Assembly: GCF_035668035.1 (NCBI RefSeq)
Contig: NZ_JAYMYJ010000112.1
Span: 164,038 to 228,037, forward strand
Direction of reading: 5' to 3'
From: Thiothrix phosphatis
GTDB lineage: Bacteria; Pseudomonadota; Gammaproteobacteria; Thiotrichales; Thiotrichaceae
Length of the DNA stretch: 64,000 nucleotides
Shown here in pieces: positions 1 to 8,142 of the stretch. The position numbers and the translations under genes are program-made. The first letter of the stretch is position 1. Each line of letters begins with the position of its first letter. Below the pieces are notes generated by a model. That model was not told the DNA's origin, searched no databases, and saw nothing but the letters and a program-made list of their open reading frames with translations.

Positions 1-1
1 C

Positions 2-1183
2 CTTGCCCGCTTGCAACCCTATCCGTTTGAAAAAATTCGTGACTTACTGGCTGACGTCACACCCGCCGGGCTGCCGCCGGTGTCGCTGGCGATTGGCGAA
101 CCGAAACACCCGACCCCGGATTTCATCCATCAGGCGGTCAGCGCCAATCTCGACGGGCTGGCGAATTATCCTTTGACCAAGGGGAGCGCAGCCCTGCGTG
201 AAGCCATTGCCGGTTGGCTGGCCCGCCGTTTCCAGTTGCCGGAAGGTTCGCTGGATGCGGAGCAACACGTCATTCCGGTCAATGGCACCCGAGAAGCCTT
301 GTTCGCCTTTGCGCAGGCGGTGGTGGCGCGCGGGCCGGATGCGGCCATTGTCATGCCCAACCCGTTTTACCAGATTTATGAGGGCGCTGCCCTGCTGGCG
401 GGGGCGGAGCCTGTTTTTCTGCCCTGCACCGAAGACAATGGCTTCATTCCCGATTTTGCGGCGGTTCCGGCGGCGGTCTGGAAGCGCTGCCAGTTGCTCT
501 ATATTTGCAGCCCCGGCAACCCGACCGGGGCGGTGATGCCGTTGGCGACCTTGCGGCAAGTATTGGAGCTGGCGGAACAGCATGATTTTATTGTTGCGTC
601 CGACGAATGCTATTCCGAGCTGTATTTCGACGAGGGTCAGCCGCCGCCCGGTTTGCTGCAAGCCGCCGCCCAGATGGGGAACACCGATTGGAAACGTTGC
701 GTGGTGTTCCATAGCCTGTCCAAACGCTCGAATGCGCCGGGGATGCGCTCCGGTTTTGTGGCGGGGGACGCAACGGTGTTGCAAGCCTTTTTGCAGTTCC
801 GCACCTACCACGGCTGCGCGATGCCGCCGCCGTTCCAGGCCGCCAGCATTGCTGCCTGGAATGATGAGGCGCATGTGCAGGAGAACCGTAGGTTGTACCG
901 GCAGAAATTTTCCGCAGTGATGGCTATACTCGCCCCCGTGCTGAATGTGCGGATGCCGCAGGCCGGTTTCTACTTATGGCCGCAAACCCCGGTGGATGAC
1001 GAAACCTTTACCCGCGAACTGTTCGCCCAGGCGCATGTCAACGTTGTGCCCGGCAGCTACTTGTCACGGGCGGTCAATGGGCTGAACCCGGGCGCCAACC
1101 GCATCAGGCTGGCGCTGGTCGCCTCACTGGAAGAATGTATTGAAGCGGCGGGACGTATCCGGCGCGTAACCGAAACCCTTTAA
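2..1183 (+). CDS. dapC: Succinyldiaminopimelate aminotransferase DapC, 5' end cut by window
   Basis: PLP-dependent class I/II aminotransferase that converts N-succinyl-2-amino-6-ketopimelate to N-succinyl-LL-diaminopimelate in lysine and peptidoglycan synthesis. Visible fold-type I motifs are SPGNPTGAV, the SDECYSELYF stretch and the PLP-lysine segment SLSKRSNAPGMRSGF. The frame stays open to the left edge and reads L-A-R-L-Q-P-Y-P-F-E-K, matching the usual DapC N-terminus, so the TTG at 11 is not the real start and only a few residues are missing. It lies 13 nt before dapD, which performs the preceding pathway step, and this supports DapC over a general aminotransferase. Other class I aminotransferases are the only alternative. 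Confidence 0.93.
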   Translation, partial: LARLQPYPFEKIRDLLADVTPAGLPPVSLAIGEPKHPTPDFIHQAVSANLDGLANYPLTKGSAALREAIAGWLARRFQLPEGSLDAEQHVIPVNGTREALFAFAQAVVARGPDAAIVMPNPFYQIYEGAALLAGAEPVFLPCTEDNGFIPDFAAVPAAVWKRCQLLYICSPGNPTGAVMPLATLRQVLELAEQHDFIVASDECYSELYFDEGQPPPGLLQAAAQMGNTDWKRCVVFHSLSKRSNAPGMRSGFVAGDATVLQAFLQFRTYHGCAMPPPFQAASIAAWNDEAHVQENRRLYRQKFSAVMAILAPVLNVRMPQAGFYLWPQTPVDDETFTRELFAQAHVNVVPGSYLSRAVNGLNPGANRIRLALVASLEECIEAAGRIRRVTETL

Positions 1184-1196
1184 TCTGGAGAAGATC

Positions 1197-2030
1197 ATGG
1201 CTGAATTTGCAGGACTGCAAAGCATTATTGAGGAGGCGTTTGAACGCCGCGCCGACATCAACCCGCGCAATGCAGACGCCAAGACCCGTGAGGCGGTCAA
1301 CGCCGCGCTGGAATTGTTGAACCAGGGCAAGCTGCGTATCGCCACCCAGCACGGCGTAGGCGACTGGGAAGTCAACCAGTGGCTGAAAAAGGCGGTGCTG
1401 CTGTCTTTCCGCCTGAACGACAATGCAGTGATGGATGGTGGTTGCACGCAGTATTACGATAAGGTGCCTTCCAAGTTCGCTGGGTTGAGCGCGGATGAGT
1501 TTGCCGCAGGTGGCGTGCGGGTGGTGCCGAACGCCATTGCGCGGCATGGCTCCTACATTGCCCCTGGCTGCGTGCTGATGCCGTCCTACGTCAATATCGG
1601 TGCGTATGTGGATAGCGGCACGATGGTGGATACCTGGGCGACCGTCGGTTCCTGCGCGCAGATCGGCAAGAATGTGCACCTGTCCGGTGGTGTCGGCATC
1701 GGCGGCGTGTTGGAGCCGTTGCAGGCAGGCCCGACCATTATCGAGGACAACTGCTTTATCGGCGCGCGTTCCGAAGTGGTGGAAGGCGTGATCGTGGAAG
1801 AGGGTGCCGTCATTTCCATGGGCGTCTATATTGGCCAGAGCACCCGCATTTACGACCGTGAAACGGGCGAAGTCCTGTACGGGCGCGTTCCGGCTGGCTC
1901 CGTGGTGGTTTCCGGCAACCTGCCTTCCGCTGACGGGACATACAGCCTGTATTGCGCGGTCATCGTCAAAAAAGTGGATGCCAAAACCCGCAGCAAGGTG
2001 GGGATCAACGAACTGTTGCGCGACATCTAA
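1197..2030 (+). CDS. dapD: 2,3,4,5-tetrahydropyridine-2,6-dicarboxylate N-succinyltransferase DapD
   Basis: A 277-residue cytoplasmic acyltransferase that transfers succinyl from succinyl-CoA to tetrahydrodipicolinate in lysine/DAP synthesis. The helical N-terminal domain carries RIATQHGVGDWEVNQWLKKA, characteristic of the family. It is followed by hexapeptide left-handed beta-helix repeats (for example GAYVDSGTMVDTWATVGSCA and GGVGIGGVLEP) and a C-terminal strand region. Length matches the usual 270-280 residues. The ATG follows a weak GGAG-like site and sits 13 nt after dapC, so the two are probably co-transcribed. Succinyl rather than acetyl transfer is assigned by family similarity. Confidence 0.97.
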   Translation: MAEFAGLQSIIEEAFERRADINPRNADAKTREAVNAALELLNQGKLRIATQHGVGDWEVNQWLKKAVLLSFRLNDNAVMDGGCTQYYDKVPSKFAGLSADEFAAGGVRVVPNAIARHGSYIAPGCVLMPSYVNIGAYVDSGTMVDTWATVGSCAQIGKNVHLSGGVGIGGVLEPLQAGPTIIEDNCFIGARSEVVEGVIVEEGAVISMGVYIGQSTRIYDRETGEVLYGRVPAGSVVVSGNLPSADGTYSLYCAVIVKKVDAKTRSKVGINELLRDI

Positions 2031-2043
2031 ACAGTGCTTATTA

Positions 2044-2087
2044 GGGCGGCGGACAAGCCCTTTCCGTCGCCCTCAGTGCAGGTTTTT
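2044..2087 (+). terminator. Probable terminator after dapD
   Basis: A 10-bp stem (GGGCGGCGGA at 2044-2053 with TCCGTCGCCC at 2063-2072, one G-T pair) is followed 9 nt later by a run of six T. The delayed T run makes it less than ideal. It sits in the convergent gap between dapD and the leftward gene ending at 2113. Confidence 0.5.
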
Positions 2088-2112
2088 TATTCTTTACTTT
2101 CAGTCTGTTCTT

Positions 2113-3717
2113 CTACAGAAATTTCAGCAGTGCCTGGTATTTGGGGGCTTGGTTGGTCGGCTGGTTGATGTATTCCTTCACTCCCCAACTGCCATACGCC
2201 TGATAGGTGCGCGGGGATGAGAACGCGACAAACAGGCCGCCGCCGGTGATTTTCCCCCAGCCTTCCAGCAATTGTGTGTACAAGTCCGCCATGGGCTGTG
2301 CGCGGTTGGCGCCGATGTATTGCGGATTGGGGAATTCGCGGCTGGAATGCGTCTTGCGGTCAACCAGATGTTGCCCGCCCTCGTAAGCGATCAGTTTGAC
2401 GCGGTACTGTTTGGCGACATCAGCCTGCTTTTGCACCATCGTCAGCACATTTTGCAGGGAGTAGGCGTTGCGGTCGTCCTGCAACAGGCGGAAGACGTCT
2501 TCGGTGGTGCGGATTTCATCCCGTTGTTTTTCATGCACGTAGAAGTAGGGCGCAATCGCAAATGCGTCGGTCTGCTGGTAGGCGTTGTTGTAGCCCAGCA
2601 GGAGCGCGCTCAGTTTCGGGTTGGCCGACCAGCCGCCCAGCACCCGCACCAGCCGGGAGGAATCGCCGAACGCCTGCCGCCAGATGTTGAATATTTCCAG
2701 CGCGCGTTTGACGTAATACTTGCTGCCTGCCTGCGCCGGGGCAACGTCCAGTTTTTGTTGCAGGCCCATTTGCTGGGTGTAATGCGCTTGGTTGAACGCG
2801 GGGTTCCAGGCTTCGTTGGTGTATTCCACGTAAGCCTTCAGGTTGGGGCGCAGGTTCTGGCGCACATAGTCAGCGTATTGCCGCACCAGATTGTCATCGG
2901 CGGCGTGTGGGATGTTGAACCAAGCATCGGCGTTCAACTGGTTGGCCAGCTTGACCATCACTTCCAGCGGCGCGCCGCGGCGGCCTTCCTTGCCTGCCCA
3001 GGTGGCCTGCGACATGCGCGGCATCTGTTCCCAGGAGGTGATCGGGTTGCGGGTGATGCCGGACATGTTCATGAAGCGGATGGTCTTGAACGGGCGCATG
3101 AAGTTTAGGTAGTCGGGGTTGAACAGGATGCTGTCGTAATGGGTGGCGAAGTCGCGGTAATCGCCATCACATTGCCCCGAACCATTGACGCGCTGGAACG
3201 GGTTGCTGGCGCAAATGCCGCCTGGCAGCAACACCCGGATATTGCGCAGGTAGTCCTGCGGATTGGTGCGGGTGATGGTCAGCGTGACCTTGAGGTAGCG
3301 GTCGGCACCGGCGGCGATCCGGATAATGTCCCTGCCTTGGGCATGGTTGATAAGCTGGGCGTCATCACCGTACCGCAAGTCGCCGTCACCATCGTACAGC
3401 ACGGTGTAATTGCCTTCCGGCAAGGAACCGGCGGGCAGCCAGTGCAGCAAGTTGGTGCCTGCTTGCCCGCCGTTGAGGTTCTGTGGCCAGCCATCCGCGT
3501 CATACACAATATTGCCGTGCGTCAGTTTGGCGTCAGCCTCATCGAACGGCAACGCCATTTTGAACAGGTTGGCGAACGGCACACTGGAATCCACCTGCAT
3601 GATTTCATTGGTGTTCATGCCCAACGGCAAATGCGCCGCCTGTGCGCTTGTTGTGGTGGATATGAGACAAAAAATAAATAAAACCACATAACCGATAAAT
3701 TTTTTTATTGATAACAT
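2113..3717 (-). CDS. Secreted glycoside-hydrolase-like protein (clan GH-A-like motifs)
   Basis: A 534-residue protein starting at the ATG at 3717, which gives a good signal peptide (positively charged N-terminus, hydrophobic core, TSAQAAH cleavage region). Upstream in-frame starts at 3729 and 3750 (TTG) would bury the signal. After a beta-rich N-terminal region of about 200 residues, the protein has YVEYTNEAWN, where E302 would be the acid/base of clan GH-A, and LIAYEGGQ, where E446 would be the nucleophile. The spacing of about 144 residues fits a TIM-barrel glycosidase. No carbohydrate-binding module was recognised. No neighbour suggests a substrate, so the enzymatic role is inference. Two Cys (CASNPF, SGQCDG) may form a disulfide after export. 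Confidence 0.6.
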   Translation of the reverse strand: MLSIKKFIGYVVLFIFCLISTTTSAQAAHLPLGMNTNEIMQVDSSVPFANLFKMALPFDEADAKLTHGNIVYDADGWPQNLNGGQAGTNLLHWLPAGSLPEGNYTVLYDGDGDLRYGDDAQLINHAQGRDIIRIAAGADRYLKVTLTITRTNPQDYLRNIRVLLPGGICASNPFQRVNGSGQCDGDYRDFATHYDSILFNPDYLNFMRPFKTIRFMNMSGITRNPITSWEQMPRMSQATWAGKEGRRGAPLEVMVKLANQLNADAWFNIPHAADDNLVRQYADYVRQNLRPNLKAYVEYTNEAWNPAFNQAHYTQQMGLQQKLDVAPAQAGSKYYVKRALEIFNIWRQAFGDSSRLVRVLGGWSANPKLSALLLGYNNAYQQTDAFAIAPYFYVHEKQRDEIRTTEDVFRLLQDDRNAYSLQNVLTMVQKQADVAKQYRVKLIAYEGGQHLVDRKTHSSREFPNPQYIGANRAQPMADLYTQLLEGWGKITGGGLFVAFSSPRTYQAYGSWGVKEYINQPTNQAPKYQALLKFL

Positions 3718-3922
3718 GGTGAACGCCATTGGGTAAGTCGAGTTGGGCAAACTATAGCAAGATACGTGATGGTGATCACTTCATTCCCCGCCACATTCCT
3801 TATAGAATGCGCTTGCCCAGCTGTTGGTGGAACTTTTGGCAGACGCCTGTCCTGAAAGGGATAGACTTGAAATATCAGGCTTTGCTAATATTTCGCGGGC
3901 TGGTTTAATTTGGGGAAAACAG

Positions 3923-4576
3923 ATGACACGCTTGAAAAGCGCTATTTTAATCACACTGCTTGGTTTTGCCGTTGCACAGCCCGTTTTGGCGGAAGGCGAC
4001 GGTTGTAGCCTGAATGCAGGCACAGTCAATAAGAAAGCGGAGCTCCATCAGGACTCTATCCAAAAATACGCCGATAAATATGGCGTCAGTTCGGACATGG
4101 TCAAGGCCGTCATTGCGGTTGAATCCTGCTACAACACCCAGGCGGTTTCCCCCAAGGGCGCGCAGGGCCTGATGCAGTTGATCCCCGCCACGGCGGAGCG
4201 TTTTGGGGTGGCCAACACGTTTGACAGCAACCAGAATATCCATGGCGGAACCCGTTACCTGAGTTGGCTGATGGATCGCTACGATGGCGACCTGTACCGG
4301 GCGATCGCGGCCTATAATGCGGGGGAAGGGGCGGTCGACAAGTACAAGGGCATTCCGCCTTATCTTGAAACCCAGCATTATGTGCGCCGGGTGTTGACGG
4401 TTTACAACCGTCTGAGCGGTCAGGCGGTGGCGTTGCCGGTCGTGACGGCTTCGGCCCCAATCACAACAGCAGGCGGCGTAAAAATATCCAAACCGAAAGT
4501 GTTGCCGCCCAGCAAACCCGGTCGCGCCGGTTGGCAGCTCAACAAGGCGAAAGCGCCACAGCTTTACAAGCATTGA
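3923..4576 (+). CDS. Secreted SLT-family lytic transglycosylase
   Basis: A 217-residue periplasmic muramidase-like enzyme cleaving peptidoglycan with 1,6-anhydro product formation. The start at 3923 (ATG after GGGGAAAACAG) gives a clean signal peptide ending PVLAEG; the longer upstream frame lacks one. The catalytic Glu is in AVIAVESCYN (about residue 67), followed by the SLT motifs GAQGLMQLIPATAERFGV, GGTRYLSWLMDRYDGD and AIAAYNAGEGAVDKYKGIPPY. It is a single-domain family 1 enzyme with a Lys/Pro-rich C-terminal tail and no LysM. It is transcribed alone and ends at a strong terminator shared with convergent ppk. Which cell-wall process it serves cannot be told. Confidence 0.9.
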   Translation: MTRLKSAILITLLGFAVAQPVLAEGDGCSLNAGTVNKKAELHQDSIQKYADKYGVSSDMVKAVIAVESCYNTQAVSPKGAQGLMQLIPATAERFGVANTFDSNQNIHGGTRYLSWLMDRYDGDLYRAIAAYNAGEGAVDKYKGIPPYLETQHYVRRVLTVYNRLSGQAVALPVVTASAPITTAGGVKISKPKVLPPSKPGRAGWQLNKAKAPQLYKH

Positions 4577-4596
4577 ACCAATAATCAATGATGGTG

Positions 4597-4627
4597 AAAA
4601 GGGCATGAAATTTCATGCCCTTTTTTG
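4597..4627. terminator. Bidirectional terminator between transglycosylase gene and ppk
   Basis: A perfect palindrome GGGCATGAAATTTCATGCCC at 4601-4620 is preceded by AAAA and followed by TTTTTTG. It therefore works for the rightward transglycosylase gene, and in mirror image for ppk, which ends at 4633. Confidence 0.85.
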
Positions 4628-4632
4628 TTTTG

Positions 4633-6732
4633 TCAGCCTTTGCCCAGCAGTTTCAGCAGGTTGGTTTGCGCGCTGATGGGCGGCGTGCCATCTTCCGGCT
4701 GTTGGCGCTGGTATTCGCCGTCCGCCTGTAATTCCCATGCTTGGCTGTTGTCTTGCAAGTGCAGTTCAAACGCTTCGTGGATAATGCGGCGGCGCAGCGC
4801 TGGGGTAAGGATCGGGAACGCCACTTCCACCCGACGGAAGAAATTGCGCGGCATCCAGTCGGCGCTGGAGCAATACAGCTCTTCCTCCCCATCGTTGAGG
4901 AAATAGAATACACGCGGGTGTTCCAGGAAACGCCCCATCACCGAGCGCACCCGGATATTGTCGGAAACGCCCGCGATGCCGGGGCGCAGGCAACAGACCC
5001 CACGCACGATCAGCTCCACTTTCACGCCCGCCTGGGATGCCTGGTACAACGCCCGGATGACTTGCGGCTCAATCAGTGCGTTCATGCGCCCACGGATCAG
5101 CGCGGCTTTGCCGTTGCGGGCGTGTCCCGTTTCCCGCCGGATTTTCTCCATGATGGCCTGATGCAGGGTGAACGGCGATTCCAGCAGGTGTTTCAGGTCA
5201 CGCACCCGGCCAAGCCCAGTGAGCATGTGGAACACCTTGTGCACATCCTCGGTAATGTCGGGGTGGCAGGTCAGCAGGCCAAAGTCGGTATAAAGCCGCG
5301 CCGTGCCGGAGTGGTAGTTGCCAGTGCCAAGGTGCGCGTAGCGGCGCAGGCAGTCGTGTTCACGCCGCACCACCAGGCAGAGTTTGGCGTGGGTCTTGTA
5401 GCCGACGACGCCGTAGACCACATGGGCACCCGCGTTCTGCAACTGGTTGGCGAGCCCGATGTTGGCCTCTTCGTCAAAACGGGCGCGTAGTTCAACCACG
5501 ACGGTGACTTCCTTGCCTGCCCGCGCCGCTTGTGCAAGCTGCTTGGCCAGTTCGGATTGTTTGCCGGTGCGGTACAGGGTCATCTTGATGGCCAGCACGT
5601 TCGGGTCGTTGGCGGCTTGTGCGATGAAATCCGTGACCGTCTGGAAACTTTGGTAAGGGTGATGCAACAGCACATCTTCCTGCCGGATGCGTCCAAACAG
5701 GTCTGGATGCTGTTCCATCAGGGAAGGTGCCGGGCGGAAGGGCGGGAAGCGCAGGTCGGGCCGTTCCACCAAGTCGGCGATCGCCATCAGGCGGTTGAGG
5801 TTGACTGGCCCATTGACGTTGTAAAGATCCTTTTCACACAGGTCGAATTGCTCCATCAGGTAGTCGATGTTGTCTTGTGGGCAGTGGTCGGAAATTTCCA
5901 GTCGTACAACCGCGCCATAATTCCGTTGCGGCAATTCGCCTTGCATGGCTTGCAGCAGGTCGTCCACTTCCTCTTCGTCGACGTACATGTTGCTGTTGCG
6001 GGTCAGGCGGAACTGGTAACAGCCCTGCACCTCCATGCCGGGGAACAGCCGCCCAATGAAGGCGTGCAGGACAGAGGACAGGAACACGAAACTGTTTGCG
6101 CTTTGCGCCATGTCGGCAGGCAGGCGGATGATGCGCGGCAGGGTGCGCGGCGCCTGCACAATGGCGGTGTCGATTTCGCGCCCGAAAGCGTCGGTTCCGC
6201 ACAGGCTGACAATAAAATTCAGGCTCTTGTTGATGACATTGGGGAACGGGTGCGCCGGATCCAACCCCAGCGGACTGAGCAGCGGCATCAGCTCCCGATC
6301 GAAATAATCCGACAACCAGGTGTGCTGGCGCTCATCCCAGTGGTTGCGGCGCACAAAAAAGATGTTTTCCTGGTGCAGTGCGGGAATCAGCACTTCATTC
6401 AGCAACTGGTATTGGCGCTCGACCAGCGCATGGGCGATGACGCTGATCTGCTGCAAGGCTTCGGCTGGTGTCAGGCCATCTGCGCCGACAGAGGCGGCTT
6501 CCAGTTGCAACTGTTGCTTGAGGCTGGCGACCCTGACTTCAAAAAATTCATCCATGTTGGAGCTGGAAATGCACAAGAAGCGCAAGCGTTCCAGCAGGGG
6601 AACATCAGGATCCTGCGCCAGTTCCAGCACCCGGCGGTTGAACGCCAGCAGGCTGAGTTCACGATTGATGTAATATTCAGCGCCGTCCAGGCGGTATGAA
6701 ACACTTTCCAGTAGCGGGGTTTCCTGTTCCAT
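4633..6732 (-). CDS. ppk1: Polyphosphate kinase 1
   Basis: A 699-residue enzyme that reversibly makes inorganic polyphosphate from ATP and is usually membrane-associated. Family landmarks are YINRELSLLAFNRRVL at the N-terminus, SSNMDEFFEVRVA, the motif with the phosphorylated His (YKTHAKLCLVVRRE), GNYHSGTARLYTDFGLL and a second conserved His in GRFLEHPRVFYF. I start at the ATG at 6732 because residues from there match family N-termini. An in-frame ATG at 6885 would add 51 residues (with a CTGC-rich segment) not typical of Ppk1. Spacing from a GGGA site is long (about 11 nt), so the start is less sure than the identity. It shares a terminator with the convergent upstream gene. Confidence 0.96.
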   Translation of the reverse strand: MEQETPLLESVSYRLDGAEYYINRELSLLAFNRRVLELAQDPDVPLLERLRFLCISSSNMDEFFEVRVASLKQQLQLEAASVGADGLTPAEALQQISVIAHALVERQYQLLNEVLIPALHQENIFFVRRNHWDERQHTWLSDYFDRELMPLLSPLGLDPAHPFPNVINKSLNFIVSLCGTDAFGREIDTAIVQAPRTLPRIIRLPADMAQSANSFVFLSSVLHAFIGRLFPGMEVQGCYQFRLTRNSNMYVDEEEVDDLLQAMQGELPQRNYGAVVRLEISDHCPQDNIDYLMEQFDLCEKDLYNVNGPVNLNRLMAIADLVERPDLRFPPFRPAPSLMEQHPDLFGRIRQEDVLLHHPYQSFQTVTDFIAQAANDPNVLAIKMTLYRTGKQSELAKQLAQAARAGKEVTVVVELRARFDEEANIGLANQLQNAGAHVVYGVVGYKTHAKLCLVVRREHDCLRRYAHLGTGNYHSGTARLYTDFGLLTCHPDITEDVHKVFHMLTGLGRVRDLKHLLESPFTLHQAIMEKIRRETGHARNGKAALIRGRMNALIEPQVIRALYQASQAGVKVELIVRGVCCLRPGIAGVSDNIRVRSVMGRFLEHPRVFYFLNDGEEELYCSSADWMPRNFFRRVEVAFPILTPALRRRIIHEAFELHLQDNSQAWELQADGEYQRQQPEDGTPPISAQTNLLKLLGKG

Positions 6733-6993
6733 AATGGGTATTATTCCCTGCTGGCGGCAAACATGCCCGCAGCGTGTGGCAACTTGATTGCAGCCCGTGC
6801 AGATGTGATCATCTTCGTCCAGCAACCACAGGTGGCGGTAGGGTAGGAAATGCGGTTTGGCAAGCCCATTTGTTGTAATTATCATGGTTAGTATTGCGCT
6901 TTGTTATTGTTTTATTCATTTATTCGTTGGTTTAAACAGTTTATCATACACACCCTGTGGGCTATAGCATATAAAAATGAGGCATGAATAGAT

Positions 6994-7710
6994 ATGTTTG
7001 AATTGATCAAGTCTGGCGGGATCATGATGTTCCCCTTGATTCTGAGTTCCATCCTGGCGCTGGCGATTGTTATTGAACGCTTCATGTCATTGCGGGTGCA
7101 TAAGGTTGCGCCGCAAGGGGATATTGATCTGGCGCGGAAACTGGCCAGTATCGCCAGGCTGCCGGAAGCGCAGTTGGATGAGTTACGCAACAGTTCGTTG
7201 ATGGGGCGGGTGCTGGCGACGGGTCTGGAAAGCCGCGAACTGCCACGCCATATCATGAAGGAAAATGTGGAGGAGGCTGGGCGGCATGCGGTGCATGAAT
7301 TGGAGCGTTACCTGCCCGCCTTGGGAACGATTGTCACCATTGCGCCGATGATGGGGTTGCTTGGTACGGTGCTGGGGATGATTGGCGTATTCAGCGCCAT
7401 CAATGTCGCCGGGGTTGGCAATCCGCAGCAAATGGCAGGGGGCATTTCCGAAGCGTTGATCACCACCGTGGCAGGTTTGCTGATCGCCATTATCACCCTG
7501 GTGTTCGAGCGCTATTTCAAGGCCAAAGTGGATGGCTACGTCGCCACTATGGAGCGGGAAGCCATGCGTTTGATTGAAATCGCCAATTCCAACCGAAAAA
7601 CGACGCCCGTGCCGCCGCCCACAAGGCCATTGCAAGGTGGCGCAGCACCCACGGGCGCAGCCCAGCGGCCAGCTCAGGCCATGCCTGGGCGCGGAGGTAA
7701 GCTGGCATGA
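6994..7710 (+). CDS. exbB: MotA/TolQ/ExbB proton channel family protein
   Basis: A 238-residue inner-membrane protein of the ExbB/TolQ family, which with ExbD/TolR converts proton motive force into work on the envelope. Three membrane segments are visible: near residues 6-28, and a pair around 110-175 containing the signature PMMGLLGTVLGMIGVF and GISEALITTVAGLLIAI. The tail after about 205 is Pro/Ala-rich and probably cytoplasmic. The stop overlaps the exbD start by 4 nt (ATGA), indicating translational coupling. In many gammaproteobacteria an exbBD pair precedes msbA/lpxK, and no TonB or Tol-Pal genes are present, so its energy-consuming partner is unknown. Confidence 0.92.
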   Translation: MFELIKSGGIMMFPLILSSILALAIVIERFMSLRVHKVAPQGDIDLARKLASIARLPEAQLDELRNSSLMGRVLATGLESRELPRHIMKENVEEAGRHAVHELERYLPALGTIVTIAPMMGLLGTVLGMIGVFSAINVAGVGNPQQMAGGISEALITTVAGLLIAIITLVFERYFKAKVDGYVATMEREAMRLIEIANSNRKTTPVPPPTRPLQGGAAPTGAAQRPAQAMPGRGGKLA

Positions 7711-8141
7711 AATTCCGCAGCCGTGTGCGCAGCGAAAGTACGGTTGACCTGACGTCACTGATCGATGTGGTGTTCATGCTGCTGATCTTTTTCATGGTGA
7801 CGACCACTTTCGACAAGAATGCGCAAATCAAGATCGCTTTGCCGACTGCCAGCAATACGGCTGCGCCAGTCGATGAAGACAAACTGGAGTTGCTGATTGA
7901 CAGCCAGGGGCGCTATTACGTCAATGGCCGTGAAGTGCTGAACAATCAGCCGGAAACCTTGTTCCAGGCCATGAGCCAAACGCTGGAATCGATGGGCAAC
8001 AGTACGCCGCCATTGGTGATTTCCGCCGATGCCAGCGTCAACTATCAGGCGGTTGTGACGGCTATGGACATTGCTGGGCGCCTTGGCCTGACCAACTTCT
8101 CGATAGCGACCTCGCAATCGGAACGCAAACCACAGGAATAG
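7707..8141 (+). CDS. exbD: ExbD/TolR family biopolymer transport protein
   Basis: A 144-residue protein with one N-terminal membrane helix, SLIDVVFMLLIFFMVTTTF, containing the conserved Asp that takes part in proton translocation, followed by a periplasmic domain ending ISADASVNYQAVVTAMDIAGRLGLTNF-like, typical of ExbD. It overlaps exbB by 4 nt and is followed by msbA after one nucleotide, so the three are likely one transcript. Length is usual for the family. Confidence 0.93.
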   Translation: MKFRSRVRSESTVDLTSLIDVVFMLLIFFMVTTTFDKNAQIKIALPTASNTAAPVDEDKLELLIDSQGRYYVNGREVLNNQPETLFQAMSQTLESMGNSTPPLVISADASVNYQAVVTAMDIAGRLGLTNFSIATSQSERKPQE

Positions 8142-8142
8142 G

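Noticed and set aside
11..13. TTG start for dapC
   Set aside because: Codons before it continue the family N-terminus to the window edge, so the gene is simply cut.
44..874. Long antisense frames opposite dapC, ppk1, sps, argG and other genes
   Set aside because: These mirror GC-rich codon bias; none has family similarity, a ribosome site or a plausible start.
6733..6885. 51-residue N-terminal extension of Ppk1 with a Cys-rich segment
   Set aside because: The extension is not typical of the family and the ATG at 6732 gives the normal N-terminus; a zinc-finger fusion is not supported.
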